A stretch of DNA of 64,000 nucleotides. It comes from Molanna angustata. Taxonomy: Eukaryota; Arthropoda; Insecta; Trichoptera; Molannidae. Where the stretch lies: NCBI GenBank assembly GCA_963576475.1, contig OY754990.1, positions 2,376,256 to 2,440,255 on the forward strand, given 5' to 3'. How positions within the stretch are numbered: the stretch's first letter is position 1; the number at the start of each line of letters is the position of its first letter. A program made the translations under genes and the position numbers. Below, one piece after another: positions 1 through 12,195 of the stretch. Below the pieces are notes generated by a model that saw only the letters and a program-made list of their open reading frames with translations, did no database searches and had not been told where the DNA came from.

Positions 1-1112
1 AAGATATTTCATATTTTTCAATTAATACAATTGTGTAGTTTCAATAATAAATTCATATAATAAATATTATACCTTATGAAATCGCTCGCGTAAACTATAT
101 AGAATATCTAAAACAAATACGGTATTCACGATACGAGCTGTTTTTATGTAATGCACACTACGGCGTTTGTATATGACCTCGGTCAATCCTTTGTTTCCCG
201 AAGACATCCGACTGTCTCTGAGGAAATACATAACTATATCTATAGGTGTTAAGCAAAACCATATACCACAAAGAGTACATTGATCAGGTGAATGAGATTT
301 AGGATATGGTAAGGAAACTGGGAAATGAACTGGAAGGATGAAATAAGATAATTTCACTAACCGATGTTTGTAGTCAAATTGAGAATATGTTTTAGTACTT
401 GTAGAGAAAGAAGAAGAAGAAGAAATTGTGAAAAAATAAGTTAATTAAATTAAGTAGCTCTAACGATTTTGTCAACGCCAATGTGCTTATTTGTGTTGCC
501 GCTGACGGTCGATCAGCGGCGGAGTTCCCCACTCCATTTTGTATATAAACATGTACCTTTCGAACAATAAACATTGCTTACTGTCTTCTTTGCCTCGGCA
601 AACACCTTTCACTATATCTCTCTTCGAAACCTTTTGACCTTGTTCTTATTTCGCCTGGATTGATTTTGACATTGGATCGGACCTGCTGAATTGATACTAC
701 TGCTGACTGACCCTGCCTGGACCTGGACAACTGCTGCCGCTGTAATACAATACCAAAGCACGACTCTAGCTGGGCGTTCTTACTCTCTCTCCTACGGTGG
801 TGATTATCCTGACGCGACCTGGTGAGGAGGTGAGGGTGTCGGTTACAGTAATTGTTACAGCAGCGTTTAATAAAACTGTTTCAATCGTTATATGTACTTT
901 ACAAAGGTGTGTGAAATCGGCCATTGTGGCGTGATGTTCTAGAAGGCATTCGTTCAACCAAATTATTTAATATTTTGTAAAGAAAGAGGGTGTCTGTGAT
1001 TTTTCTTCGAAGTTTTAATGAAAACTATATATTTCTGTGTAATGCCTGTTGTTATCACAACCAATTTCAAAAATATTATAATAATGAACTGTGTGCTTGT
1101 ATGACTTTCCAG
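1..1112 (+). other. Non-coding sequence upstream of the first visible ImpL2-like exon
   Basis: No convincing exon is visible here. It is probably an intron of the ImpL2-like gene, since the exon that follows opens inside an Ig domain. A TATA-like TATATAAA at about 541-549 and an AATAAA at 566-571 sit 20-30 bases apart beside a GC-richer block (about 480-530). That arrangement would fit a decayed LTR, but I could not find paired ends. The short reading frames in this stretch look random. Confidence 0.4.
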
Positions 1113-1287
1113 AGCGAAGACTATGAGAATAACCAGATCATCGAAGGAAGCGAAGAAGGTCGGGCCACAGTTAGGTCGAGGCTGATCATCAACAACTACC
1201 AACCATCGGGAAAGAACATTTACACCTGCCTGGCGAAAGCTGGACCTGAGACAGACTATGCTTCAACTGTTGTCATTACTACACAAC
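1113..1287 (+). CDS. ImpL2: ImpL2-like protein, exon with the end of Ig domain 1
   Basis: The exon follows a TTTCCAG acceptor (AG at 1111-1112) and ends at AAC|GTAAGC (donor 1288-1289). It is 175 nt, opens in phase 0 and leaves phase 1. It encodes SEDYENNQIIEGSEEG at its start and later NIYTCLAKAG, the Y-x-C signature of the last strands of an Ig domain, then a T-rich linker. The first Ig cysteine and the signal peptide must lie upstream, outside the window or in exons I cannot see. In Drosophila, ImpL2 is a secreted two-Ig protein that binds insulin-like peptides and dampens insulin signalling. The identification rests on the two-Ig layout and the C-terminal tail. A related short secreted Ig protein is the alternative. 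Confidence 0.8.
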
Positions 1288-1951
1288 GTAAGCTATGCAT
1301 ATGCAAAATTACTAGTTGCAACCCTGAAGAGAGCATATTATATTCATGTATATGTACCTATATAAAACAAACTCACACAAATCCATTGAGGATTGATCGT
1401 AAAATTATATATGCAAATAAAAAATAACATTCTGGTTAAATATGGATTGGAGTAACTATCAAATTTGAAGAGATAAAATTATCTGGATGGATCTTTTAGT
1501 CTATGTTGGAATCAATTTAGTACAATTTCGAACAGAAGCAAACTATCACATGTAGTATAATCGTTTACATAAAGTCGGAAAATAAATCTTCTTTCTATTT
1601 TGGTAGATCTATGATCTGTTTCTATAAGTCCATACTGATGTTCAGCTCTCATTCCATCTCTTGTATCTCGCGCATTGCAATCTTTAGCAGCCTTTTTGGA
1701 TTCATCTTCTCTACCTTTCTTTCTCTCCAGTACCGTCTACTCTGTCCCACAATATTCTCCATATTGCAGGTTTTCGGATCTCCTCATTGGGAACTCTGTC
1801 TCTGAGGGTTCTGCAAAAGATAGGTCTTAGCGTTTTCATCTATGTTGTTAAGAAAAGCTATTTCACTGTGTCTGTTCTTGCTTGCTCCGAAATAAATAGT
1901 AAAATAAAAGGAAAGATATGTATTTTTCAATGCGTTGTCGGTTTTTTTCAG
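1288..1951 (+). other. ImpL2-like intron
   Basis: GT at 1288 and TTTTTTCAG at 1943-1951 bound this 664-bp intron. It contains a LINE-like patch at about 1605-1830 (TCCATACTGATGTTCAGC, then a C/T-rich stretch) that resembles a reverse-strand retroelement C terminus. That assignment is weak. Confidence 0.5.
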
Positions 1952-2172
1952 ACATGGGCAGGGTGTCCAGTCCAGCAGAGTATGTCCTGATGAACCAACA
2001 AGTCCTGCAAACTCCCACGAAGCCCAGGATAGTGCTCTTCTACCAAACAATCATGGAGACCATTGGAACTACCGTGGTGTTGCCGTGCAAAGCTGTGGGA
2101 TATCCCAAACCAGAGATCTATTGGATATACAATGAGAACTCTATCATAACTGACGAGGACCCAAGAATAAAG
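1952..2172 (+). CDS. ImpL2: ImpL2-like protein, exon with the start of Ig domain 2
   Basis: The acceptor is TTTTTTTCAG and the donor is AAG|GTATTT. The exon is 221 nt, entering in phase 1 (a CAC codon forms across the junction) and leaving in phase 0. After a linker (HMGRVSSPAEYVL) it encodes a typical I-set Ig start: TTVVLPCKAVGYPKPEIYW, with the first disulfide cysteine and the conserved tryptophan of strand C. The partner cysteine is in the next exon. A transposon-derived repeat begins only about 20 bp into the following intron. Confidence 0.85.
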
Positions 2173-3834
2173 GTATTTTTTATTTATTTATTTAAAGTTG
2201 CATATACGCAAAAATAGGATTTTTTTTCCCCTTTCGGGAGTCAATGATATTTTTTGACAAATTTTTAACACCTTAATAGAGACGAAGTTGGAATATTATA
2301 GGAGAACCAGAAACTCAAGGCACCTACAGAGCTTACGACCCGTCATCGGCTGGTTTATTCTTGATTGCGTGAAAAATGATTATATTGTACACAGCACGTC
2401 ATTTTAGCTCTGGTGATAAGGGTGGCAAGTTGAATATCCTCGAACTTTCTAGATCATTTTATTGAAATACCATACCCTGTTGAAGTTTATTGTTACTCGT
2501 TTGAAATCGAGGGCGATGAACTCGGCCTAGCGATAAACAAATATACTTGTTTATCGCTAGCCGCGCGCCTGAAAGAAGTTTCTCGAAAGTGGTCTGCCAC
2601 AGTATACAGACATATTAATAAACAAAATAAACATTACTCCTAAACAAAATAAACATTAATTAAAGTTAATTTTGGTTCTAAATAAAGGTCCCGGGTTCAA
2701 TTCCCAGAATTCCCAAAGTCTCCAGAATGTGGCAACTTGTTATTGGGTGCATGTTAAATTAATAATTAGTTGCCCGAGATAATCAACAGATAAATATATT
2801 ATCGTGTCGAGGAAATAAATTGTATGAAAAATAAATCTTTCATTTCGGGTCCATAATCACAATATATTGTCTGGTATAGATTCAAAAGTTTGGATAAGTA
2901 CATTCGGTATTTTTGGGCTGAATCATCATGAATCATTTTGATTTTTCTTCGATGGCGGTATAGCTCAAATCGAGCATTGGCCATCTTCAACTTCTGCCTC
3001 TAACTTATTATTTCCACAGCTGCCGCTCTTCAGTTAGAGACACGCAGTGTCGCATCATCTTTCTTTATGTCCTCCCATAAAAATCTTTCTCCTTCCTTTC
3101 AAGTATTCAACCATGATTTTTTGGGTAGCCGCGTGTTTGGCATCCTTTGTACATGGCCTGCCCGTCTCAAACTGAGTAGTCTTACATGGGTTGAAATGTT
3201 AAATTCATTAATGTTGGGCTGGGTACACAATAAACGCCGCGTGCACTTAGTGACGCTCTAAGCCGTTCAGAATGACCAGAAACGGACGCTCTAAAGACAC
3301 TGTCGCGTTCAGATTTAACGTCGAGTATACGCTCCAAACGTTCTGTATAATCACCGGGTGCAAAACGCTCTGATTTTCGTCTTCTGATTTTCTGAAGCTT
3401 CTTTTCGTTTCTGTGATGTCTAGTCTGTTATGTCAGTTGAGTATCTGATGAAAATATGCACTCACAAAGAGGTTAATTTAAGAAAAATATTCGAAAATTT
3501 CCACTAAAAGGTCAGAGCATTATTTACTCCACTGCCCAATTATAGTATTTCGATCAAGATCCTTAAAAGACACATTTATGATAAATGACATTTGATATTT
3601 AAAACGCCCGATGATATTTCAGATTGAAACGCCGCTGGAAAGCGTTTAGGGAGATTGGTGTAAAAAACGCCATAATCTGCAACTTCAGGTACATCCGACA
3701 CTCGACGTCGAGTGTTCTATCTGAACGTAGCCATATACAACTTCTAGTATCTTGAAAATTTTATGCCCCAGTCTTCCCATTTCTTCACAGGACCAAGAAC
3801 TCTCCTTTTAAATGTTGATTATGTTGACTTACAG
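2173..3834 (+). other. ImpL2-like intron carrying repeat fragments
   Basis: This 1.66-kb intron holds an F-type DNA-element fragment (about 2194-2395), a truncated copy of an LTR-like repeat (about 2409-2592, ending GGTCTGCCACA, shared with 11540-11727), and a partial tRNA-derived SINE (about 2685-2785). The 3060-3830 part shows a LINE-like C/T-rich patch and GAACG/ACGCTC-type short repeats that I cannot classify. Confidence 0.5.
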
Positions 3835-3957
3835 GTGATGAGATCTGGAGAGCTGGTCATCGAAGGTCTTCGCTGGTCTGATATGGGACAGTACACTTGT
3901 GTGGCGAGGAATTTCCAAGGAAAAGACACCATTGAGACCTTCATCTATCCTGTGCTG
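3835..3957 (+). CDS. ImpL2: ImpL2-like protein, exon with the end of Ig domain 2
   Basis: The exon lies between GACTTACAG and CTG|GTAAAT and is 123 nt, phase 0 to phase 0. It encodes GELVIEGLRWSDMGQYTC followed by VARNFQGKD. This is the classic D-x-G-x-Y-x-C motif with the second disulfide cysteine of Ig2. The exon ends in FIYPVL, continuing into the short last exon. The phase agreement across all three preceding junctions supports a functional gene rather than a pseudogene. Confidence 0.88.
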
Positions 3958-4295
3958 GTAAATAAAAAAATCTTCATTCTTATTTTATTTGATTAGCGTA
4001 AATGGTGTGAAAAAGGAGTTGAGAAAGGCACACTTGGAAGAAACGATGGTGCGAGATAGAGAGGCATGGGAGACGGTGCAATTAGTCTCTTTAAATAATA
4101 GCGACTCGCGTGAGCGAGTTGCTTTATAAATTGAATGGAAATTGGTTGCAGGAATAATTTTATCAACACCTTAGCCATTTGATGTTGGGAAAAAGATTAT
4201 TTACTATGTATTCGCAGTTGATTACATTTTTCAAATGAATTAGATTTTCGCGTTTAATCTCAACTTTGACAGCTCATCCGACATTGGTAAAATGG

Positions 4296-4490
4296 ATAGC
4301 CTAGTTTGTACATCAGTTTTTGTTTTTGACACATCATGTACAGACAGTTTATCTAGTATTCACACTAATTTAGTTATTTAATTGCAATATTTTAGTTACT
4401 TTTTTTAATATATAATGCAACTGGCTCACGCCAGTCGCAATTATAACTACAAACAAACCTAACCAACCTATTTTTACCTATTTATAAAAC
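4296..4490 (+). repeat. Interspersed repeat, copy 1 of 2
   Basis: The stretch from GGATAGCCTAGTTTGTACA to CCTAACCAACCTATTTTTACC recurs at about 32697-32830 with small indels. It lies in the last ImpL2-like intron and probably belongs to a non-autonomous element. No coding capacity is seen. Confidence 0.6.
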
Positions 4491-4543
4491 CTATTTTATA
4501 AAACGATTAATAACTACATTTTTATTTTTATATTTTGTTTCAG

Positions 4544-4555
4544 AGTGACAAGTGA
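4544..4555 (+). CDS. ImpL2: ImpL2-like protein, last coding exon (S-D-K-stop)
   Basis: The acceptor TTTTGTTTCAG is followed by AGT GAC AAG TGA, which gives a C terminus ...YPVLSDK. This fits the end of the ImpL2 family (YPVL plus a short acidic or charged tail). The 3' UTR follows. ATTAAA at 4666-4671 and 4801-4806 are possible poly(A) signals. The exon has only four codons, so the call depends on the strong acceptor and the matching phase. Confidence 0.7.
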   Translation, partial: SDK

Positions 4556-4671
4556 AGGAGTTCGCATAAGGAAAGACTGACAACCTTATTTTCCTCATTT
4601 TTGGACATACATCCATCATACATTTATTATTAATATATAATGAAAAAAAAATGAAGCATATATGTATTAAA

Positions 4672-5370
4672 TAATAATGTGCATACTATTTTGGATAACT
4701 CATGTTCATACAAATTTCATTATATAAAATTCTTTAAGTATTATTTGTTTGTTTCATTTATCATCCCGATATAATTTCAAATAAGATTATTATGTACAGC
4801 ATTAAAGAAACGAAGAAAACGAGTGAGTTGTGGCCAACTCTATACTCCTCAAATTTTATATGGAAAATTTTGAGCATTTTTGTGAAATGAATTTGATAAG
4901 TTATTTTTGATTTAAATATTGTACTATGAAAACTTGATAATTCTTCAATGCCATTTTACGAAAACGATGTACCTTTTATCCAAATCAAAAATAAAAATAT
5001 CAATTTTTAAGTTTCCTGAGCTTTTGGTCACTTTGAAATATTTGACGTTTAAAAAAATTGAGAAGCACTATTCAGATATCCTTCAAAATCTAATGGGGTA
5101 TAAGAGAGTTCTAGATATACAAAATTTGAAAATAATTGAATAATTAGGAACTTTAATCAATAATTGATTAAGTAGAATAAATACGCCGTATATAATATAT
5201 AGCACACATACACACACATATATAAATTGTGATGAAATTTTCAGATGATATCTCAGCATGATACTAGTTGATAATCTGCTATAAAAAAAATACCACAAAA
5301 ATTGAAAATTCATAACTCCCTACTATATCCCCTTGGGGTAGTGAGGAATGAAAAGGAAAGGGTAACTCAA
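4672..5370. other. Intergenic sequence with nothing recognised
   Basis: This is AT-rich sequence after the ImpL2-like stop. The reading frames on both strands are low-complexity, and I see no repeat family shared with the rest of the window. Confidence 0.5.
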
Positions 5371-5374
5371 AAAA

Positions 5375-5475
5375 GATGGGTGGTGGCAGAGTAGTTAGCG
5401 CGCCACGATCGATTTTGTTTACCTAAAGCACAAGCATTTGCTTAATTTAATATAAATGCAAATTATTTAAAAGAA
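5375..5475 (+). repeat. Partial tRNA-Thr-like SINE (family B)
   Basis: GATGGGTGGTGGCAGAG and GTTAGCGCGC match the head of the complete family-B copy at 56259. About 40 bases covering the anticodon and T arms are missing. The body then resumes (ACCTAAAGCACAAGCATTTG). Confidence 0.7.
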
Positions 5476-6436
5476 AATAAAAGGTAGAAGGAAAGGTGCT
5501 GTGAGAGGGACTAGTGGTTTGAGGAAATGATGAAGTGTAGAGATGTTTTTTTTACATTAAAAATGCAATGAATAGTATTATAGTTAGAGTAAACTTTTCG
5601 AATCAATTCGTTCTTACCAATATTAAATGTTCAAAATGGTGTAGTTGAAAATGTATTATCATGTCTACTATTAAAGGATTGAACTCTGAAACAGATCAAG
5701 GAGGTTAGGGCAGTCTATTATGTTATGTATTAATTTATATAGAAATAGTTTACATTTATTATAGTATGTTTGACTGTGATGGGAAAGAAAAATGGCGGTA
5801 AAATAATTATTTAATAATTTGTCTGATTTGGTTGATTACCAAACACAGCAATATTAGTTTGACCTAGTGGAGTAAGTATAATAATTATTACGACACTAAT
5901 ATTGTTCAGTATAGGTATATATTTTTATATCAAATATTATTATCATTTTGTCTATTGTCGGTAGGTGAGTATATTAACTTATCGTTTCCGTTATTATATG
6001 TTTGTTTTTTTATAATATTGTCATTGCTTCGGTTGTCAACAATACTTTATTTATAAATTTTGTAGTTTATTGTAGGTATGTATACATAAACATACACATT
6101 TTTGTTGTAATTACTCTAACGTCCCCTTTCAACGGTTATGACAACAGGTACTTGTTACTACAAGGAGAGCTCGCCAATACACACCGCTAGTTTTCTTTTT
6201 CCTCTGGATATCAGTTTTTTCTGTTATATATATATATGGAGGAAAAAGAACAAATTCAGAGACTCTTGGATGGTGAGAGCTGGAGGACTACAGCGCCAGT
6301 CAGGTATAAAAGGCCATGTAGCGCTCGATATTCCATCGTAGTTATCGACATCTATGGTAAAGATTTACATTTCTCAGTTACTATTAGCTACTATTTTAAT
6401 TTTTAATAGATATTTTACTTAATTGTTGTCAAAGTT

Positions 6437-6671
6437 TATTTATTTATTTATTTAATATTGCTTCTCGGGCAACTAACAGGTACTATGTCAAATATTAATT
6501 TAACACGCACCCAATAACATGCAAGTTGTCACATTATGGAGACTTGCGATATTAATCGTCTCACAGATCCAGACTGAAAACACAATTAAAAACTGTGTCT
6601 CCATCGGGAATCGAACCCGAGACCTTTGGCTCAGCAGTCAGATATCTAACCAACTGACCCACGAAGGCCGA
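6437..6671 (-). mobile_element. tRNA-derived SINE (family A)
   Basis: On the minus strand it reads GGCCTTCGTGG, an A-box-like segment, CCAAAGGTC, the B-box-like GGTTCGATTCC, GGAGACACAG, a body, and a tail of TAAA repeats. It is almost collinear with the copies at 8453, 12196, 57642 and 58371. The tRNA-like head is degraded, so it is not a working tRNA gene. Confidence 0.85.
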
Positions 6672-6681
6672 CGGTATTTTT

Positions 6682-7440
6682 AATTGCATATACGCAAACA
6701 TTGGATTTTTTCCCTGTCAAATTGATATTTTTACTGACAATAACATCTCAATAGAGACGAAGTTGTGATATTATAGAAGAACCAGGAACTCAGGCACCTA
6801 CAGGCATCGATTTACATACACATTGGTACATGTAGGTAAACAAGCCAAAAATGAAATAATATTTCTGACGCAGTTCAGCGGTGACATCTGTGCGAGACAC
6901 CGTCACCTCATTAACAAGGAGTGTTGTTTTCATTGTTTACAAATAAATCAACTTCTCAATAGATGGCGTTACAGAAAGGTTTCTTCGTTACTTCATAGAT
7001 GGGGATAGTATAATTTCATATTATTCAGGTGAAATGTTTTTTTTTTTTTTTAAATGAATATGTCCTTGTTAAACAAGTACATATACATCTTCCTACGTTC
7101 CCTAAAATAAGCAAATAAATGCTTGTGCTATAGGTGAATGAAATCAGTCGAGGCAGGATTCGAACTCGCGACCACTGGATTACTAGCCCAGCGCGCTAAC
7201 CGCTCTGCCACCGACCCATCTACATTATTCAAATATATAGAACTTTCAAAAATTACATTGATAAGGCATAATTGGCGAACGTTGTACAAGCACATAAAGT
7301 GATCACGTAAACCAGCCGATGACAGGTCGTAAGCCCCGTAGGTGCCTGAGTTCATGGTTCTTCTATAATATCCCAACTTCGTCTCAATTGAGATGTTATT
7401 TTCAATAAAAATGTCAAAGTTTATATTGTGAGATATATTT
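6682..7440. mobile_element. Palindromic DNA element (family F) with a SINE inside
   Basis: The left end carries GCATATACGCAAACATTGG, then GACGAAGTTG and TTATAGAAGAACCAGGAAC. The right end carries the same parts inverted (about 7320-7400). The interior contains AGATGGCGTTACA, shared with 32190 and 53195. A family-B SINE (7037-7220) is inserted. Similar copies lie at 13733-13925 (partial) and 52590-53480. No transposase is present. Confidence 0.6.
7037..7220 (-). mobile_element. tRNA-Thr-like SINE (family B)
   Basis: The minus strand reads ATGGGTCGGTGGCAGAGCGG, the anticodon-loop sequence CTAGTAA, and GTTCGAATCCTGCC (B box), then a body and a poly(A) tail (T run at 7037-7051). The head looks like a tRNA-Thr(AGT). 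It is highly similar to the copy at 56259-56503. Confidence 0.85.
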
Positions 7441-8450
7441 AATTGTGATTTCTCAACCTTTCAAGGCGAAAAAAATGTACACTTACTATGCAGCGGAGAG
7501 TTTTGTGTTGGCCACAACTCACTCATGAATGAATATATAATATGATCACCATACCTGAAAAAGGGGAACGGTGTAAAAAATAAAAGATTTTTGATTTTTT
7601 TCATATATTTATTCCCATAAACAATGACACATCTTTAAGGCCCCTTCCTAAAATGTTTTTTACATTTTTTTTTAATATTTTAATTACATTTTTTTAATAT
7701 TTTAATAAATTTTCTAAAAACGATTTTATAAATTTATCAATGGGAGAGATTCAAATAGATGAGCTTCATACGAGCGAATAAAAAAGTTTTACTTTTTTCA
7801 ATATACGTACATATTATATACAATAATCACAATATGAAAGTACAATTAATACAAAGTTTTATACCAATGAAATATTTAAAAATTGATTTTTTTTATAACC
7901 ATACAGTGAAATACATATATTTTTAGCCGGTTTATTGCATTTGATATTCCATACATTTTGATAATGATTTATTAAAAAAATCAATAGTTGAAAAGTGGAA
8001 AACGTTTTTGGTCATGTCGGGGACACCAGTTTGGACAACACAATTTCGGGTATCTTAAACCACTGTTTAAAATTCGCGAGTTAAAACATTATGTGCTGTT
8101 GCTGTGAAGGTTCTATTGCTGTGTTTCTCGAACAAATGTCAAAGAAAAAGTACGGTTAAAATACTTTGATTTCATAAAATTGTTCAATCATTTTGGATGT
8201 TTCATTGAAATCGACAACGATCAAAAATAGGTTGCCAATCCACTCCTCTGAGTCAAGGACTGACAACATGGGATCATGAAGGGTGGACTGTATGTTGTTT
8301 TTTTTGTTGATAATGGTGGTTATTCTGAAAATTCTACGATTGTATTGAAATGAATCCAATAACAATAGCTGTAATTGTTTGCCAAATCAATTGTCATCCA
8401 ATAGTAGACATTTAAGTTATTCTGAACAAATGTTTTAAACATTATTTTAG
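7441..8450. other. Intergenic AT-rich DNA with nothing recognised
   Basis: No open frame shows domain-like composition and no clear repeat is present. A phrase near 7495-7530 (GAGTTTTGTGTTGGCCACAA) recurs near 46610-46640, so part of this is an old interspersed repeat. Confidence 0.4.
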
Positions 8451-8452
8451 TT

Positions 8453-8672
8453 ATTCGTGGCTCAGTTGGTTAGGTATCAGACTGCTGATCCAAAGGTCCC
8501 GGGATCGATTCCCGGTGGAGACACAGTAGTTTTTAATTGTGTTTTCAGTCTGGATCTGTGAGACGATTAGTATCGTAAGTCTCCAGAATGTGGCAACTTG
8601 TTATTGGGTACGTGTTAAATTAATATTTGACATAGTATCTGTTAGTTGCCTGAGAAGCAATATAAAATAAAA
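8453..8672 (+). mobile_element. tRNA-derived SINE (family A)
   Basis: TTCGTGGCTCAGTTGG opens the A-box region, CGGGATCGATTCCCGG is the B-box arm, then GGAGACACAG and the shared body to GTTAGTTGCCTGAG and an AATAAAATAAA-like tail. The 5' end lacks the first bases seen in the copy at 58371. Confidence 0.85.
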
Positions 8673-9099
8673 TACACTATTGAATTATCTATGGTCAAAA
8701 GCAAATGTAACTATTTTCAGATTATTCTGTTATAACTCAACACCCATTTTATTCACTAACAACTGATTATATTTGGATATGAAATATTATATTTGGATAT
8801 GTATGCATATTTAAAAGGAAAAATGTACGGTTAGTTACTTAGGTAATAAATATATTTTTTTTAGCACATACATAAATCATTTTTGTATTTGAATCATTAA
8901 ATATTGAGTATGAATAATCGATACCAATAAGTATAAATAAATCCAAAATGTCGGCGACACAAAATGTAATGAATATAATATGTACATGCATCCCAACAAC
9001 AAAGTTAAAATTTAGGTATTTTATCTTTAACTCATTGGAAATATTTCGTCAGTTTCCTTTAAATTACCAACTAAAGCCAAAGCTGCTTATTCTTGTGCC

Positions 9100-9770
9100 A
9101 TTTAACTGAAAATCAAAATATTTAATAGAACAAAACATCAAACTGTAATTTAAACAACACACAATTTCAATATCTTTCCATTGGAACAATCCAATGATGT
9201 ACGTTTAGAATAACCACCATTCCACATTGACGATTGCCGTCATTTTGTATTGTGATAATGTCAATAGTCAATCGTTTTTTATCGTTTCAGAATCACCACC
9301 TTTATCTAATATTGAAAAAAGTCACTTAACGTAACCCATACGTAAATAATATATTTAGGAGTACCTCAAGGAATTACATTAGGTCCAATTCTGTTTATAT
9401 TGTACATTTATTGCCTTAACTATTAAAAAGTTATCAGAAAACTTACTGCTGTGTCATTAATTGAATGGGTGTGAGTAAGATGAGATGAAAAGAATAGCGG
9501 AAACGTGTGTCAAATTAGTTATGCAGCCATCTCTGACCACTGCTGGATATAGGCCTCCCTGGGTCTTATCAATCGAAATATTTAATCGAACAAAACATAA
9601 AAACTGTAATTTAAACAATACGCTTTGACCGCTTGTTATGATTTCAATATCTTTCCATTGGACCAATCCAATAGAATAACCACCATTCCATATTGAAGAT
9701 TGCCGCCATTTTGTATTGTGATCATGTCAAAAGTCAATCGTTGTTTATTATTTCAATCGTTGTTTATTGT
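9100..9770 (+). repeat. Direct repeat pair around a reverse-transcriptase scrap
   Basis: About 150 bp at 9110-9275 (AATATCTTTCCATTGGAACA ... CATTTTGTATTGTGATAATG) is repeated at about 9565-9745 with several substitutions. Between them at about 9358-9415 the plus strand encodes GVPQGITLGPILFILYI, the motif around the RT palm of a LINE. The arrangement could be an old composite insertion. No longer ORF survives. Confidence 0.6.
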
Positions 9771-10750
9771 AGTCAAAGCCCTCTTCTACACACTGGTGAT
9801 TCATATGATGCAATCACAATAATTGAAAGATAGTTCATACATATGACACAACTACCAATAAAAATTTAATTCTTTTTGACACACGCCGCGCCGTATCAAA
9901 ATGTCAAAAACATGCAGTTGACAGTTATTGACAGTTTGTACTTGTCGACGCATTTTTGAACAATTACATGATAATTTCATTACACAGTTTCAATCAAAGT
10001 ATTTTAACTAGACTATTACCGTTACTTTTGTTGAAATAACCAAGCCTATGCGGTCTTGCAGATTACAAGGTCGTCCGAGAGGTCTGCGGAGTTGGACATT
10101 TGATCAGATGAGGCAGCGCCATCTTGAATCTAAGATTCAAGATGACGCTGGATGAGGGCGACAAAGTTGATAGTATTTGTAAAAACACATTCACAGATTG
10201 AATTCAACTTTGTCTCTATTGAGATGTTAAGCATAAAAAACAGCAAATGGACAAGTTATGTTATATAATATATGTTCATAGTTTGGCACCCTTGATTTAT
10301 GATGAAAAATTATCATAAATCTATAAAAATAGATCAAGGTGAATCGAAAAACCCGCACTTTTTATTTTATTTATATTTTTGTACGTACCTAATATTTACA
10401 CATATGTTGTACAATGGCGGTGCTTATTTTGTGACGATTAATTAAGTTACAGTAATAAGTCCTTACACTGACAATATATGTCTGATTCTTCAACTTTTTA
10501 AGAACGTTCCGGCTAAAATAAGTGCGTTCCTATTCCACTTAGTACAAGTTGATATTATGAATATTGTTTGAAGGATAGTCAGAGAAATTATGTAGTTAAA
10601 TATAAAAAAATACTTGAATTATTTAAAATAGTTGCTTTTCAATATTAATGTTTTTCAAAAAATATTCCTTTTATGACTTAATAGTAACTCTTCAGTTATT
10701 CATATTGAGAGTATATTAATAAAGGGGTTGCATTTCGTCTTGAATATATT
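9771..10750. other. Intergenic sequence, mostly unclassified
   Basis: A short hairpin at about 10115-10149 (GCGCCATCTTGAATC facing GATTCAAGATGACGC) is the only clear structure. The rest is AT-rich, without a credible ORF. Confidence 0.4.
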
Positions 10751-11029
10751 ACCCAAATGCAGAGTCCTACCTAAATACTAAATTCTAAATACTAACCATG
10801 TTTTCATTGCACAGTTGCTCACTTAATTTAGGAGATCACGTGGCTTCCTAACTGGAGGATGCTACCAAGTTCACATATGAGACATTGCATTGCAGAGACA
10901 TATCTAAATACTTAGCATCGACATAAACTAACATTTGCGAATTGTCAAAAAGTAAGGCTGATTGCGAGGAACCTTACGAGTGGTTTAATACTAAAATACG
11001 AGATATTTTCGATAGATGTAAAGCTGATT

Positions 11030-11727
11030 GGTAACCAGATGGGTTACCAATCAACAGTAATTAGTAACCAGATGGGTTACTAATAAATAAATGTGGTAAC
11101 CAGAGGGGTTACCAGAAAAGAGAGTTTACTACATATATCCCAAGTGGATATGATTTGAAATAAGAACACAAGGACAGTGGTTTAGAGAGAAGAAGAAAGA
11201 ATGGTCAAAAGTAACAATGAGTATATTGATCACAATTAATAGTTTGCTTAAAGGTAAATTTACAATTGATGAAATAACTTACAAAGGAACTTTCTCACGA
11301 TGAGTAGGTATAACGAGCGAGTTAGCGGGTGTGTTCGAAGTGTCCGAATCTTCGCATGGTGAAGTACCATCGTGCTCGCGAGGTCGAGAGTTGACCGGTG
11401 GTCGAGAGATGAAGTGTCGGCGAGACGGCGTGGTCGAGAAGCGACCAGTGGTTGCGTGGTCGTAACGGCGGCGTGAAGTGACGGAAATACGGAAATGAAG
11501 TGACGACGTGTAGAGGTGTAGACTCCCTTAAATAGTGCTGCGCTAGGGGTAGCAAGTTCAATGTCCTCGAACATTCTAGACTTATTTATTTGAAGTGTCA
11601 TACCCAGTTGAGGAGTATTGTCGCCAGTTTGACATTGCGGGCGATGAACTCGGCCTAGCGATAAACAAATGTACTTGCCGTCACTAGGCGTGCACTCGAA
11701 AGAAATTTCGAGATGTGGTCTGCCACA
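11030..11727 (+). mobile_element. LTR-like insertion in the family D element
   Basis: Comparison with the other family-D copies shows that about 700 bp interrupts GATG|ATTTTATCG. GATG occurs on both sides and is a candidate 4-bp target duplication. The block ends GGTCTGCCACA. Its 3' 190 bp recur at 2409-2592, so it is a dispersed repeat. Small direct repeats of GGTAACCAGATGGGTTACC occur near 11030-11115. It could be a solo LTR. I see no primer-binding site or ORF. Confidence 0.45.
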
Positions 11728-12195
11728 GATGATTTTATCGACTTCGTTGAATATGTATATGGTACCTTATTTTGTCAAATCAAATCTCACTCAGAGTGTT
11801 CAGCAATCTATATGAGATGTCGAAAATTTATTGGTGTGGTATACGGTTTTACCGATACACATAGATATACACAGTTATGTATATCCTCGAAGGAAGAGTC
11901 TCTCTTCGTGAAACGAATGGTATGAAATCAGTCCGATATAGGTATCGATACAATATACACGCTGCCAGTTCTCGCATTATTTTACAGATAATTTACATGT
12001 GCAATATTTTGAATATTGAAATATATTTATAAATAGTTGAATTATAATAACATTTACTTTCTGTTAAAATATACATTATCAAAAATCAATTGTGCTTTAT
12101 TAAATACCAGGTCTACTTTATTTAAATGCAGATATCACAGTGGGAATTTCAGAAAATCGTGACATCGAGCTGTCAGTGTGAAGTTGGTTACATAT

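Noticed and set aside
2799..2990. 63-codon minus-strand ORF MKMANARFELYRHRRKIK
   Set aside because: It resembles an eroded LINE tail and lies in an ImpL2-like intron. No splice or domain support.
11260..11601. Two overlapping minus-strand ORFs of 113 and 79 codons
   Set aside because: They lie in a GC-richer part of an LTR-like repeat with GGTCGAGA-type internal repetition, and show no domain.
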